From assembly GCA_023055355.1 (NCBI GenBank), contig JALJCS010000010.1:20289001-20353000 (forward strand): DNA of 64,000 nt, read 5' to 3'. The notes under the pieces were generated by a model. The model ran no database searches. It was given only the letters and a program-made list of their open reading frames with translations, and had not been told where the DNA came from. Each line of letters opens with the position of its first letter. Position 1 is the first letter of the stretch. A program made the translations under genes and the position numbers. This stretch comes from Agelaius tricolor (taxonomy: Eukaryota > Chordata > Aves > Passeriformes > Icteridae). Positions 39,748-55,302 of this stretch are shown in pieces.

Positions 39748-41460
39748 CCATTTCAGATCTTCCGTGTGTCCCAGTATCCCCCCAGCTGTATCGGTCTCTT
39801 GCCAGGTCAGGTGTGTGGTGAGTGCTTCAGCCCTGCTACTGGTGCTGCCATGCTTCCTCCCAGGTCTTCTCCGGCCGCAGATCCCCCCTTGGCTGAGAGC
39901 CCCATAGCAGAGGGATATGTCCAGGACACACGGCAGGCTCTAGGAAGGTGCTGGAGGACGTCCACCAAAGGGATTTGCAGGAGTGCTGCTGATGTGATAG
40001 AAGTACCAAATTTAGGCATTGGGTCCTTTGTCTGGGAGTACCTCTGCCCTCGGCCTGCCCTGCTCTGCCTTCCCCCTGGGGCAAGTGGCCCCACTCTACC
40101 CAGCCCACATCATCTTCTGCATTGTCCCCATTCTGAATCCTCTCACTGCCCTGCCTGGTGGTAAGGAGTCCCAGCATCAGCTCCTGCCTCCAGCTGCAAA
40201 CCAGAGATTTCTGTTACCCATTATCCAGTGTGCTGTTTCCAGAGATTAATTTTCCCTGCTTACCACTAATGCTCCATCTATATTGACCCACGGGGGGCTG
40301 TCCTCCCCTGCCCTCCTCCTCCCAGCATGCACTCGTGTCCGCTGGAGGGGAGAGTGGGGGCCAGCCCTGGCTGCTGGAGCACAGCCAGGCACTCATCCCT
40401 CTGCACAGGGCTGCTGGCACTGCTCTGCTTGCCTGAGACTGGAGTGCCAGGCTCAGACTGAGCAGTGGCTGCTGCTGCTATACCAGGGCAGGAGTCACTG
40501 CCCCTCACATCAGGTGCAGCTCTGATCCACTCCTTATGTCTTGTCTGATTGTGGGGAAAGGAAGGAATCTGCTCCTTCAGAGTAATTTCATTGCTGACAT
40601 CTCCCTGTGTCTTCACAGACATGACTGCCACCAGAAGGATGTAGGAGTTGGAATTGTGTCCTAAGCTTTTTCTAGAAGTTATCCTCACCTCTGACCTGGA
40701 CAAGGGACCCAGTAGTGTCTCCTGGCATGGTGCTGAGCAGCAGAGGTGCATCCATCCCCATGGCCAGGGAGGGGTAGCTGTGTGACCCAAGGTCCTGGCA
40801 TCGAAGACAGAGCCTCTCCCTGCTCAGGCAGCACTCAAGGCTGATGGTCCAGGCATCCTCAGTAGCAGGATCAGCCCTAGCCTTGGCAGGGGTGTCTGCA
40901 CTGGCCAGGGCTCAAACAGAGCTGCTGCTCTGAATGTAGTCACAAGTTATTAACAGCAAGCAGGCTGCAATGACCCTTTTTTGGCAGCCCAGATTTGTCA
41001 TGCAGATCTGCAGCCTCACAGGGTTGTGCAGCACTGCCTTTCTGTCCCCACTGGGAGAGAAGGGCAAACCTTGGCTGGAGCCTCCCAGAGCATCGATGGC
41101 AAAGGGAGATTTGGGGGACAAAATGGGCTCCTGAATATGATTCATGTCTCTACCGTGTTTCTCTGCCTTTCTGCTGTTCTAGAGGCCCAGGTGGACTCAG
41201 GGTCTCCCCATATCCCTGGGGGAGCTGGTAGCAGAATAGGTTAGGGACTGTTCTACCTGCTCTGCCTCCGCTGCGGGTGGCTCAGCCCTGCCCGTCACCC
41301 CTGAGGGCTGGTCCCCAGCCTTCCTGCCGACAGCCTGGACCGCAGCCCCCGCCTTCCTTCGGGCAGAGAAGGGGGAGCAGCTTCGGGCCCCGCACCTCAG
41401 GGTTTCTCCGCAGCCGGGAGGACCCCGCCGGGCTCCCGCGGCCCCCGAGGGGGGGACTCC
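39748..41460. other. Inter-tubulin spacer with duplicated flanks
   Basis: No gene seen. The first 115 bp (to about 39863) match 45382-45496 downstream of copy B, and a second matching element lies at 40244-40275 (partner 46305-46336). The right part becomes CpG-rich and merges into the copy B promoter. Confidence 0.6.
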
Positions 41461-41479
41461 CTCCCGCATGCAAGTGTAC

Positions 41480-41523
41480 CCAAATAAGGGGGCGTGGCGG
41501 CACAAGCCCCTCCCACCTATAAG
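41480..41523 (+). promoter_or_regulatory. TUBA4A: Promoter of second tubulin gene: CArG box and TATA
   Basis: CCAAATAAGG at 41480-41489 is a perfect serum-response CArG box (CC, six A/T, GG). TATAAG at 41518-41523 predicts a start near 41550, about 65 bp before the ATG. An MEF2-type CTATATTTAG lies in intron 1 at 42163-42172. This combination is typical of muscle-expressed genes and matches high alpha-4 tubulin expression in muscle in mammals; expression here is inferred. Confidence 0.7.
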
Positions 41524-41614
41524 AGAGCGCTGCGGCGGGGATTGCAGCAGCCGCAGCTCCGCGCCGAGCCCCGTCGCACAGAGCCCCGGGACAGCCCGCA
41601 CCACCCGCCGCAAC

Positions 41615-45316
<3,702 letters not shown>

Positions 45317-45375
45317 AGAAGCCTCAGCCAAAAAAGGACCACGCTCCTTCCCTGTGTTACCTGCAAACCCTTTGC

Positions 45376-45381
45376 AATAAA
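45376..45381 (+). other. TUBA4A: Poly(A) signal of TUBA4A
   Basis: AATAAA 60 bp after the stop, same local context as copy A. Confidence 0.9.
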
Positions 45382-46480
45382 CCGTTTCAGAGCCTCCGTG
45401 TGTCCCAGTATTCCCCCAGCTGTATCGGTTTCTTGCCAGGTCAGATATGTGGTGAGTGCTTCAGCCCTGCTACTGGTGCTGCTATGCTTCCTCCCAGTGC
45501 TCTGCTCCAGCTCCAGCTTGCTACCTGTGCAGGTAAGAGCCCTGGGGTCTAGTCCCTGGTGCCATGGCACACATCCCACCCTACTCGTTGCTCCAGCCAG
45601 GGGTGGCTACTGCTTCCTCATGTGATATATGGCCCCATGTTGTATCCTGGAGCTCAGGAGAGCAGATTTAGTCTGAGCAAGGAAAGAATGGCAGCTTTTA
45701 GGTCTTCTCCTCAAGTGCAGCCCAAGGGTAGGTGGGCTTGCCTGGAAAGATAGTGGTTGAAGCAGTGGGAGCAGTGCAGCCCTGCCCCTGTGGTCACCAT
45801 CCAGGGCAAGGAGTGTGCCCAGTCTCTGGTGCAGTGGGTGCACCCTGCAATGGCACCCAGCATGGCACGGACCCCGCGGCTGCTGTACTGCTGTGTGCGG
45901 TGAGAGGATTAAAGGAGGGCAATGCTCCCTGTCAAACTGCTTGTCTGAATCTCGTTTTTTACCCCCTCTCCATGGGTAGCCCACCTGCTGGAGCCCCTCC
46001 AGCCAAGGCTACCCCCTGGGCTGGGGGTGTCCTCAGTGCTGGGGTGGTTGTGCTGTCCCCATGCTCTGCATACCCCCACCAGAGCAGAGCTGCTGATCCT
46101 GCCCTCCCAAGGTCCGGCAGCTTCCCAGTCTGGGCATCTACCTCCCTCTTCATGGGCAGCAGAGTTCTGCCTGTACCCCTGCCACTGCCTGCGTGCCTGT
46201 GCTGATCCCTGTCCCGCAGTGCCCAGCTCTGGAGGCTCTGAACAGCAGTGTCTGGCTCCAGCTGCAGTTGTGTTGGCTCCCAATAGGAGCATTCTGGGGC
46301 CAGGGATTAACTTTCCCTGCTTACTGCTAATGCTCTGGCTATGCTGCCTCGGCTGGCCTCCGCTGCCCTTCGCCTCCAGCAACGCTTGGCTGCCCAGCCC
46401 AGACAGCGTGCCCTGCTCTTCCCATGCCCCGGCAGAACCCCTCCCTGCAGACAGGGACACAGCCACAGCTCTGCAAGAAC
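45382..46480. other. TUBA4A-STK16 spacer
   Basis: No gene seen. The left part is the duplicated 3' flank shared with copy A; the paired element TTAACTTTCCCTGC lies within 46305-46336. Transcripts from TUBA4A and STK16 converge here. Confidence 0.55.
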
Positions 46481-46484
46481 ATAC

Positions 46485-46490
46485 TTTACT
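46485..46490 (-). other. STK16: Candidate poly(A) signal of STK16
   Basis: TTTACT on the plus strand, AGTAAA on the minus strand, a known weaker variant. No canonical AATAAA lies between it and the STK16 stop (46941), so the 3' UTR would be about 450 bp. Confidence 0.4.
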
Positions 46491-46940
46491 TCAAACACAA
46501 GGCAACATCGGTGCCAAGAGCAATGGCAGAGTGGGCACTCCCTCTGCCTCCCTCCAGCACAGCACCGGGATCCGGCCCGCAGCTCTGCTCCGGGCAGCAG
46601 CAACCTTCCTGGGGCACAGAGCTGCAGGACAGCGGCCCCCATCCCCAGGAGGGGTCCCACAACATCCTCTTCTGCCACCCCCAAGGAAGGCAGCAGCTGG
46701 CAAGGGACCCATGTTTAGCAGCAGATCACATATCCACAGCTCAGGGGCACAGACCAAGGCCCAGGCAGCAACATCCAGGGCACAGAACACTCCAAATCCA
46801 ACACACCTCCAGCACAGAGCAGCTGCTGTCCCCCAGGGCATCAATCCCCTCTGCAACAGGTCTGCAGGGCAGCAGGGATTAGGGCAGCTGCTTTTCCCCT
46901 GGCTCAGCCTCAGGATGTGTCACCACTGAAGGCGATGGGC

Positions 46941-48864
46941 TCAGATCTGTGTGGTGTCCTGCCCTGCTGGTGCTGGCTGCAGCCCCTCCAGTTGGTGGAT
47001 GATTTCATTTATGCTGGGTCTCTCCTGGGGGTTCACTGTCATCATGGAGAAGAGCAGGCGTTGCAAGGCAGCCGAGTATCTGGAAGAAAGAGCGAGGGGA
47101 GGACCCATGTGGTGCACAGCACAGGGGGCCACCCAGGAACGGGGTCACCCTCCCCAGCCCTTCACCTGGTTGTGGAGGGCAACGTGAGGGGGTTCTGAAC
47201 CGCCAAAGCCACACTGTCACCCTTCTGGAAGATGGCATCATAGGGGCCCTCTCCAAACATCATGCAGTACAGCACACAGCCTAAGGACTGGAGCGAGGTG
47301 GTGTCAGTGCAGCGCTGTAGCAGTGGGATGGGGGAGGCCAGAGGGCTGGATCCTTACCCAGATATCCGTACGCTCATCTATCACACACTGGCTCGGCACT
47401 GTGAAGAGCTCGGGGGCACGGTAGGAGATGGTGCAGCGCTGGGCAGCCCAGTCCTGCAAAGAGGAGGATGGGGATGAAGGGACTGGAGCAGGGACAGGCT
47501 CATGGGGTGACGTCCCAGGCCACCCACCTGCACAGCCATGGCCTCCCGAGAGCTGTTGACTTCTATGCGAGCTTGGTTCATGGAGCCCAGGTCCATCAGC
47601 ACAGGCTGGTCATCCTCATCCAGCAGCACATTGGTGGGCTTGAGGTCCCTGTGGGGATGGACATCACTGAGTGCCCACTGGGGCCCCTCCAATCCCCCCA
47701 GCCAGTGCTGCCACCCCTCACCTGTGTGCATAGCCCTTGCTGTGGATGGCCTGCAGCCCACGGCAGATCCCATGGAGGATGAGGAGGATCCGCTGCTCTG
47801 GCATGAAGCTGCCTTTCTCTCTCAGTGCTTCCACCTCTCTCCAGAGGGTTCCACCCTGGCAAACACAAGCAGCTGGTCACTACTGCTGCTCCTGGGGTGG
47901 TGGGCCAGCCAGGAAAGCCCTCCTCACCTTCACATAGGGCAGGAGAAGCCAGGCTTCGTGCTTGGTGCCTTTCTCCACCATGCAGTGGGCCACCAGGCGC
48001 AGGATGTTGGGGTGGTCGAAGAGGCCGTGCATCTCCACCTCGTGCAGGGCGGCCTGGCGGTCCTCCTTGTCGTGGCACAGGATGCGCTTCAGGGCGTAGA
48101 AGCGCCCGTCCCGCAGCCCCTCCACCAGGTCCACATAGCTGAAACCCCTGCAAGCAGTCAAGAATAGCGTGGGCTGGGGGCTGTGACATCCATGCTGGGG
48201 CCTTGTACCCAGTCTCATCTACTCTCCCCAGGGGAGGGGGACAGAGGGCAGTATGAATTCCCCAGGTATGCACATCTCCCCATCTTGCAGGCACCTGTGA
48301 GGAACCCAAAGCATCCCCTCTCTGTATGAAAAACCCCACTGGCTCAAACATCCCCATTCCCACGGCTCCAAGCACCCACTTCTGACCAACCCCTCCCTGT
48401 CGCTCAGCAGGAGAATCATCTGTCATGCACAAGCACCCCCAATGCTGAAGCATCATCCCTCAACAAGCCCAAGTAATACCCCAAGCCTCAAGGTGACCTG
48501 AACTCAAGCATCTCCCCACCCTACCCAAGCAGCCCGTGCCTGAGTGTCACCCCATCCCCAAGCATGTCCTCATGCACAACCACCCCCCATGCCTAAGCAT
48601 CTCCCCACCACGCCTGAGCATCACCCCAATGCCAAGTCACCTCCCATACACAAGCACGCCCAAGCATCCCCCCCACGCCCGAGCACGCCCACGGCCCTCG
48701 GACCCCCCTTGCCCGAGCATCCCTCCCGGAGCTCGGGGACCCCCGCCCGAGCCCCCCGCGCCCCAGCCCGCCGCGCACCCTTCTGCCAGGCGGTGGAGCA
48801 GGAGGTACCGCGCTCCCCCCAGGCTGACGGTGCCCCGGGAGCAGACGCACAGCGTCTGCCCCAT
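46941..48864 (-). CDS. STK16: Serine/threonine kinase 16 (MPSK1/PKL12)
   Basis: Golgi-associated, lipid-anchored kinase of the NAK family. Exons in transcript order: 48864-48779, 48147-47928, 47855-47722, 47648-47528, 47453-47358, 47287-47166, 47079-46941; 305 residues, identical in length to human. The N-terminus MGQTLCVCS has Gly2 for myristoylation and Cys6/Cys8 for palmitoylation. Catalytic elements are intact: Gly-rich loop GGFSYVDL, Lys49 in FYALKRIL, HRDLKPTN with Asp148, and DLG (Asp166) in place of DFG as usual for this kinase. The activation segment reads QRCTISYRAPELF. The protein ends TTQI as in mammals. It is head-to-head with GLB1L across a 647-bp CpG-rich region. Confidence 0.96.
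48480..48720. repeat. Degenerate CCAAGCATC minisatellite in STK16 intron 1
   Basis: Repeated variants of a unit like CCCAAGCATC with CACC or CCCC fillers of varying length. It lies inside the 631-bp first intron and causes long open frames that are artefacts. Confidence 0.65.
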
Positions 48865-49511
48865 CGCCCGGCCGCGTCATCGCCCGGGGCCGCCGCGCGT
48901 CACCGCCCGTCACCGCCCGTCACCGCCGCGTCACCCGGCGGGCGGGGCCGCACCGCCTCCGCTGCGCGCTGCCGCCGCGACCCGGACCTGCCACCCTCCG
49001 CCTTGCGGCGGGCTCGTCCCGTCCTGCAGCACCGCCCGACACCCCTGTCACTAGCTCTGTCACCAGCTCTAGCCCTCGGCCCGGGGACGGTTTCCTTTCC
49101 CTCATCCGGCAGCAGCAGCCCTCCAACGAAAGCTGCAGCCAAGCTTTCCATCACCACCGCTCTGATGGAACAAGCGGGCTGAGTTCAATGGAAGGCTTCT
49201 GCCTGCTGGTGACGCTTTTACAAGGCTCCTCTTCCCCTCACTTCGATTGTCACTGCGCACCCCACTGGGCACCAGCGGTGTGCGCGCCGGCCGGAGCTGC
49301 ATCCCCTGCTGGGGTGGGCTTTGCGGGGCTGGCCAGACCTGGAGGGTCGGAGCCGCCCACGCCTTTCCCGTGGTCCCGCCCCAGCTGTTCCAGCTGCCCG
49401 CACTTAGGACCGGGAGAAGGAAGCGCTGGCCGAGCTCCTTCCCGGATCATGTGATAGTGGAGCCACGTCCAACCTCGTCCCCATCGCGGGCCTGCCGAGC
49501 CCCCGGCGAGG
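48865..49511. promoter_or_regulatory. STK16-GLB1L shared head-to-head promoter region
   Basis: CpG-rich between the two start codons. Five CGTCA half-CRE sites begin at 48875, 48898, 48908, 48918 and 48929; three are spaced exactly 10 bp inside a small CCGCCCGTCA tandem. No TATA box on either side. A bidirectional promoter is inferred from gene layout. Confidence 0.6.
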
Positions 49512-52500
49512 ATGGGACTGCCGGCCCTGGGCCTGCTGCTGGCAGCGGGGCTCCTGCACACGCAGGTTAGCAAACAGGGTGGAAAGTGGACGAAGCGCAC
49601 AGGACTGAGCTGTGAAGGAGCGGGTGGGCCGCCTCCCGAATCTGCCTTCCCGATCCGTGTCCCTGCTCGTCATGCTAGAGCTCCCTCCTGCAGCAGCCCG
49701 TGTCCTGCCACAATGTCCCAGCTTGCATTCCCAGCTCCTTCCCTGCCCTCGCAGCACCATCCCCACAAATGCCACCAGCCCAGCCGGGGTGTTTGATTAG
49801 CGGGAGGCTCAGCTCCTCCCTCCTGCTCTCCCAGGACAGTTTGGCATCCACTTCGGGAGAGGGCACCTCCGAGAACCAGCGCCGTCAGTGCCTGGAGGGG
49901 GCGGCTGGGCTCGGGGAGGTTCTGCAAGCCTCCAGCTCTTCCTTTTTCCTGCAGGCCTCCCCTTCAGCACGCTCCTTCCAGCTGGATTACAAACACAACT
50001 GCTTCCTCAAGGACGGTGCCCCTTTCCGCTACATCTCGGGCAGCATCCACTACGCCCGCGTCCCGCGCCCTGCCTGGAGGGACCGGCTGCTCAAGATGTA
50101 CATGAGCGGGCTCAGCGCTGTGCAGGTGTAAGCCATGGCGGTGCACAGGCCCACTGTCACCACGGCCTTTCTGGGATCACTAGGAACAGAGACAAGGGTG
50201 TTGTCTGACCACCAGGGAGCAAGCACCAACATTTGCACTTGGCTGTCAACCCCCAGGTCACCCCTGCCAGACACAAGCATGAGTGTGGGCTAGTTCCAGT
50301 CCAGCCCGAGTTGCCATACTCAGCTCAGGCTGCAGGCCAACTCCCAGAAGCAGAGGGACCAGCTGGTGGGATGGTTCCCTGTCGTGCTGGGGTGTCCTTA
50401 ACTCCTGCATGCTGATCTCCCCTCTCACCCCAGCTATGTCCCCTGGAACTACCATGAGACACTGCCAGGAGTTTATGACTTCACTGGGAACCGGGATGTG
50501 GAAGCCTTCCTGGACCTGACAGCTGAGCTGGGACTTCTGGTGATCCTGCGGCCGGGGCCCTACATCTGTGCAGAGTGGGAGATGGTGAGCCCTGGCCCCC
50601 AGCCTGGCACAGAGGGGTGACAGGGGGGTCTGGGAAGGGCACAGCAGGGTTGGCCCTTCTGGCTGTCATGCAGACACCAGTGCCGTGCCCGGTGTGCCCC
50701 GGCTGCTGCCCTAAAGGCCCCAGGCCTTTGTGCTGGTGCCAAGCACTAGCATTGCACTGGCTGAGTTCAGCAGTGTGCAGGCTCAGGCTGCTGAGCAGTT
50801 TCTCTGCCTCCCTCTCTGCTGTGTGTGTTTCTCCAGGGTGGCCTGCCTGCCTGGCTGCTGTGGAAACCAGACATCATCCTGCGCACTTCCAGCCCTGGTG
50901 AGGCTCAGCCTCTGGCCACCATGTCCTTATAGCCTGGTGCCAGTCCTGGCTGTCCTCCACACACCTGCCAGCTCTGCCTCTGTGGTCTTTCCCATCATCA
51001 TCTCTATCCTCTGAGAGCCCCATAGTTTGTACTCCATCTCCATTTCCCCATCTCACTTGACCCTGCCCCATCTGCTGTCTTCCTCCTGGCAGGCTGGCTG
51101 CAGGTGGGCTGGGGTGGATGCTGTAGCCAGCCCTGCCCTGCCTCTGTCCCTCCAGCCTACCTGGCAGCTGTGGACTCCTGGCTCCATGTCCTGCTGCCCA
51201 AGATCAAGCCACGCCTGTACCACCAGGGAGGGAACATCATCAGTGTGCAGGTAAGGGCCTCTGAGGCCCAGTCCCATGCCCTGCTCTGGGTCATCTTTGG
51301 ATGTGCCCCAAAAAGCCACCAGTATCCCCTACACAATGACCTTACCCAGCAAAGCTCAGATAAATCCCTCCCACCTTCTGGACCTAGATTTAAATCCAAG
51401 GGCTGGGAAACTGAGGTACCACAGAAGTGGTTTGAGGGACACTGACGGAGCTGGAGCTCACAGTGGGACTGGAAGGTTATGCTCAGGATCCCCTGGGGGG
51501 TTGTCAACACATCTGATGATGTCCAGAGGAAAGGGAGGAGGTTGGTGCTCATCCCCATGGGCAGTGGGACCTGTCTGCAGCCCTGCCACGTGCATACTGC
51601 CTGCCAGTCCCTGCCCCGCTTGCAGGTGGAAAATGAATATGGGAGCTACTATGCCTGTGACCATGGATACCTGCAGCACCTGCTGGGCTCCTTTCGGGCA
51701 CTGCTGGGCAGCGAGGTGCTGCTCTTCACCACCGACAGCGCGCGAGCCCAGGAGCTGCGCTGCGGCACCCTGCAGGGGCTCTACGCCACCGTCGACTTCG
51801 GGCCAGGTGTCCTATGGGGGAGGAGGAGAGAGGATGGGGGTCCCTCCTCTGTCCTGCTCAAACCTCCCCCTCTGCACCTCCACAGGATCCAATGTGACAG
51901 AGGCGTTTGGTGCCCAGCGCCGCGTGGAACCGAAGGGACCCCTGGTGAGCTTGGCATGGATGCTGTGTGGGGAATGACCCGCGACAACTTTGGGGAGGCA
52001 GAGGCGCCAGGCAGTGAGGCAAGGAGGGGCGCTGGGCCCAGGCTGCAGGTGACAGTCTCTTTGTCCTCCAGGTAAACTCTGAGTACTACACAGGTTGGCT
52101 GGACTACTGGGGTGAGGCACATGCCAGCACCAGCGCAGCGTGGGTGGCCCGGGGGCTGGAGGACATGCTGCAGCTGGGAGCCAGCGTCAACATGCAAGTA
52201 GTCAGCTGGCAGAGGGCGCAGCCACCAGGGCAGCGGGCATCACCTCTTGCCTTCATCCCACTGGGATCAGGCCAGCAGGGACTGTGGGTGCTGGAGGGAA
52301 GGGGCAGTGCCTGGTGAGCCCCTGCTGGGTCTGGGGGTTGCTGACCATGCTCTCTGGGTGTATCATAGGTACATGTTCCATGGAGGGACGAATTTTGCCT
52401 ACTGGAGTGGTGAGTAGAGCCTTGCTCTAGGGAGGGAGTGGCACACTGCAGGGCTGGAGGGCTTTCTTTGGCCATCCCTGAGAAACCTGCTTCAGGCTCT

Positions 52501-54638
52501 TGTTCTGTCCCATGGGGCAGGTTGACACATAGCCAAGGGCCCTTGAACCCAAGCTTGTCTTCTCCTGGGGACTCCTTTCGTGCCTATGCAAGGGCTCACA
52601 GTTCTGGGTCATGCCCCCCCACGTTGCACTGCAGCCAGCCTGGGGCTGGGTTCCATGCCCTGGGCTGTGCTAGAGCCCCTTCCTTGGCCAGGTGCTGACT
52701 ACAAGGGCCAGTACAAACCAGTGACCACCAGCTATGACTATGATGCCCCCCTGTCGGAGGCAGGAGACCCCACTGAGAAGCTGTTTGCCATTCGCACGGT
52801 CATCAGCAAGGTAACAAACCTGGCAGGAGTAAGGGGACAGTTCTGGGCACTGCTGCTTGTACCAGCAGGGCAGAGAACAGCTCCCTGCTTGCCATGGGGC
52901 AGCTGACAGTCTGCTGTTCAGTTCCAGCCCCTGCCAGCTGGCCCGATGCCACCTGCCACCCCCAAGTATGCCTATGGCTGGGTGGCCCTGCGCAAGGTGA
53001 GTGCCCATCCTGAAGGCCGTACTGCCCCAGCGTGGCACTGCTCACCTGCCCAGCACCCATCCCTCTCTTTGCAGTATGCTGACCTCCTGGATGTCATGGA
53101 TGTGCTGTGCCCCTCTGGGCCCATCCAGAGCCAGTTTCCTCTCACCTTTGAGGCCCTGAAGCAGGTGAGAGGCTGGGTGTAGTGGTGGACACTTAGTGAA
53201 ACTCTCCCTGGCCCCGGGATAGAGGAGCAGAACTCACTTCCAGCTCCATTTCCCTTCCTGTGCCACTGCACTGTGTCCTGCAGATCCATGGCTTTGTGAT
53301 GTACCACACACAGCTGCCCTGGGATGTCCCAGACCCAGCCATGCTGGGTGCTCCTCCCCACAGCATCTGTGACCGTGGCTATGTGATGCTGCAGAAGGTG
53401 AGGCTATGGGAGCACACCAGGGACAGTGCTCCAGAGGGCTGTGGGACCTGCTGGCAGTGGGGCTATGCCATCCCAGGGTCTTGGGGACAACCAGGGTGCC
53501 AAAAGCCATACTGAGCCTTTGCAGGGTGGCTCTTGGGCCCAAATTTGCCTCCTTTGGGGGCAGAGAGCAGCCCTGGCTCTGGCAGGCTGGCAGCAGGATG
53601 GTATGTGCCTGCTGGCAGTGTTGGGAATGGTGGGATCCAAACATGGGCCAGCAGCACGGACTTTGTGGCTTTAGGAGTACCAGGGAACGCTGGAGCGGGA
53701 CGGGCAGACAACACTGCGTGTAACGGGCAGGGCAGGGGACAGCCTGGACATCCTCATGGAGAACATGGGCAGGATCAGCTTCGGGGCCAACACCAGTGAC
53801 TTCAAGGTAAGGGGAGAGCGCCCTGAGGCTCCAGAGGGGATGGCCTGGCAACCCATGTGACCAAACACCCTCTCTACTGCCACCTGAGACAGAGTCCGGC
53901 CTTGCTGGGGCTAATCCCAGCCCTGCTCCCTGGTTCATCTCAAACCTGCCAGGACAGGGCTCAGAGACTAGCACCCCTCTCCCACTTAGGCTGCCACAGC
54001 GGCCAGGGCTCTTCACTCCTTAGAGGGGATCCCATCCCACCTTCACTGCTGCCAGGGGGACACGCCCTGGGACTGCCCCAAGTGTCCTGGCAGATACTGT
54101 TTCTTCATTTCCCCTCCTGTTCCATCTCAGGGCTTGCTGGGAAACCTCTCACTGAACTCCAGGCCTCTCAGCAACTGGCTGATCTATCCCCTGGCCATAG
54201 ACACTGCAGTCCAACAGGGCTGGCCCCACACTGCTCTGCCAAAATCAAGTGGGGGCCGAGTGGGGCCAGCCTTCTACACTGGGACCTTTGAGACACCTGG
54301 CATCGCCTGGGACACCTTCGTGAAGTTCCCAGGTTGGAGCAAGGTAAGGCAGTGCATAACTGGGAAAGGGGTAAGAGTGGACCAGGACACAGCTCAGTGC
54401 CATCTCCATCATCTTCCAGGGACTGCTGTGGATAAATGGCTTCAACCTGGGCCGGTACTGGAGCTGTCGTGGGCCCCAGCAGACCCTCTTTGTGCCTGGC
54501 TCAGTGCTGCACGCTGGCCACCCCAACAACATCACAGTGCTGGAGCTAGAAGGGGCACCTCCCACTCCCCTCCTGCTCTTCCTTGACCGACCCCTTTATA
54601 ACAGGACACTTGGCTGCAGCACCACGGCCACAGAGTAA
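49512..54638 (+). CDS. GLB1L: Beta-galactosidase-1-like protein
   Basis: Secreted or lysosomal glycosyl hydrolase family 35 member. Exons: 49512-49565, 49955-50127, 50434-50584, 50837-50897, 51156-51250, 51626-51806, 51886-51944, 52072-52193, 52369-52409, 52692-52810, 52922-52996, 53075-53164, 53284-53397, 53675-53806, 54131-54343, 54420-54638; 632 residues (human 654). Exon 1 encodes a signal peptide ([18 protein letters not shown]). The TIM-barrel carries the two catalytic glutamates, Glu182 in VENEYGSY (acid/base) and Glu262 in VNSEYYTGW (nucleophile), and substrate-pocket motifs [22 protein letters not shown] and MFHGGTNF; the C-terminal beta-domains end with [11 protein letters not shown]. 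Intron 8 begins GC (GCAAGT). No canonical plus-strand poly(A) signal is seen before the ANKZF1 3' end, so the convergent transcripts may overlap. Enzyme competence is inferred from intact residues. Confidence 0.95.
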
Positions 54639-54848
54639 ACACTGCTGGGCACTGGCCTTGCCTCTCACTGGGGCTGGGGAAGCACAGGGGCTAAGGAAAG
54701 TGGCACAGACCTCTGGGGGCAGGTAGGGCCTGTGTTAAGGAGTAAGGGACCCAGGACTGAGCTTGATGTGCATGTCAATGCCACACTCATCCCAAATAGT
54801 TCCAGTGACCATGCTGATTCCCCCATGGCCAGGGGGTCAAGGCACCTC

Positions 54849-54854
54849 TTTATT
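54849..54854 (-). other. ANKZF1: Poly(A) signal of ANKZF1
   Basis: TTTATT on the plus strand (AATAAA on minus), about 450 bp beyond the ANKZF1 stop codon. It lies only 211 bp past the GLB1L stop. Confidence 0.75.
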
Positions 54855-55302
54855 GACAATGTAGGCAGAGGAAGTAGCTGCTAACATGATGGCTGAGATG
54901 CTGATGGCAGCCAGGAGAGGACAGGTAAAAGCACAGCCTTGATGGTGTCCACAGGCATGGCTGGAGGTAGCTCAGGGCTGCAGGGTCTGTATGTGTCAGG
55001 ATCTGTCCTTACACCTACAGATAGCAACCTGTGAGGTAGCCATGAGAAAAGCTGGCAGCAGGACCCCTGGCTGAAGCCAGGCCACCAAACAGTCCCAGCC
55101 CCTCACACTGGCACATGGAGACCTCTCAGTTATTAACTTTGCCAGAGTCACCACCCAGAGGGATATTCATGCCCAGAGAGTGACATGGCCAGCTCAGTCC
55201 CTCTGACCATTGCTGCTGCACAGGCTCTCCCTTGCTGCACAGCCAGTGCTCAGCCACATCCCCACCACAGTGGTCCTTGGCAGGTGGCAGCAGCCTCCAG
55301 CG

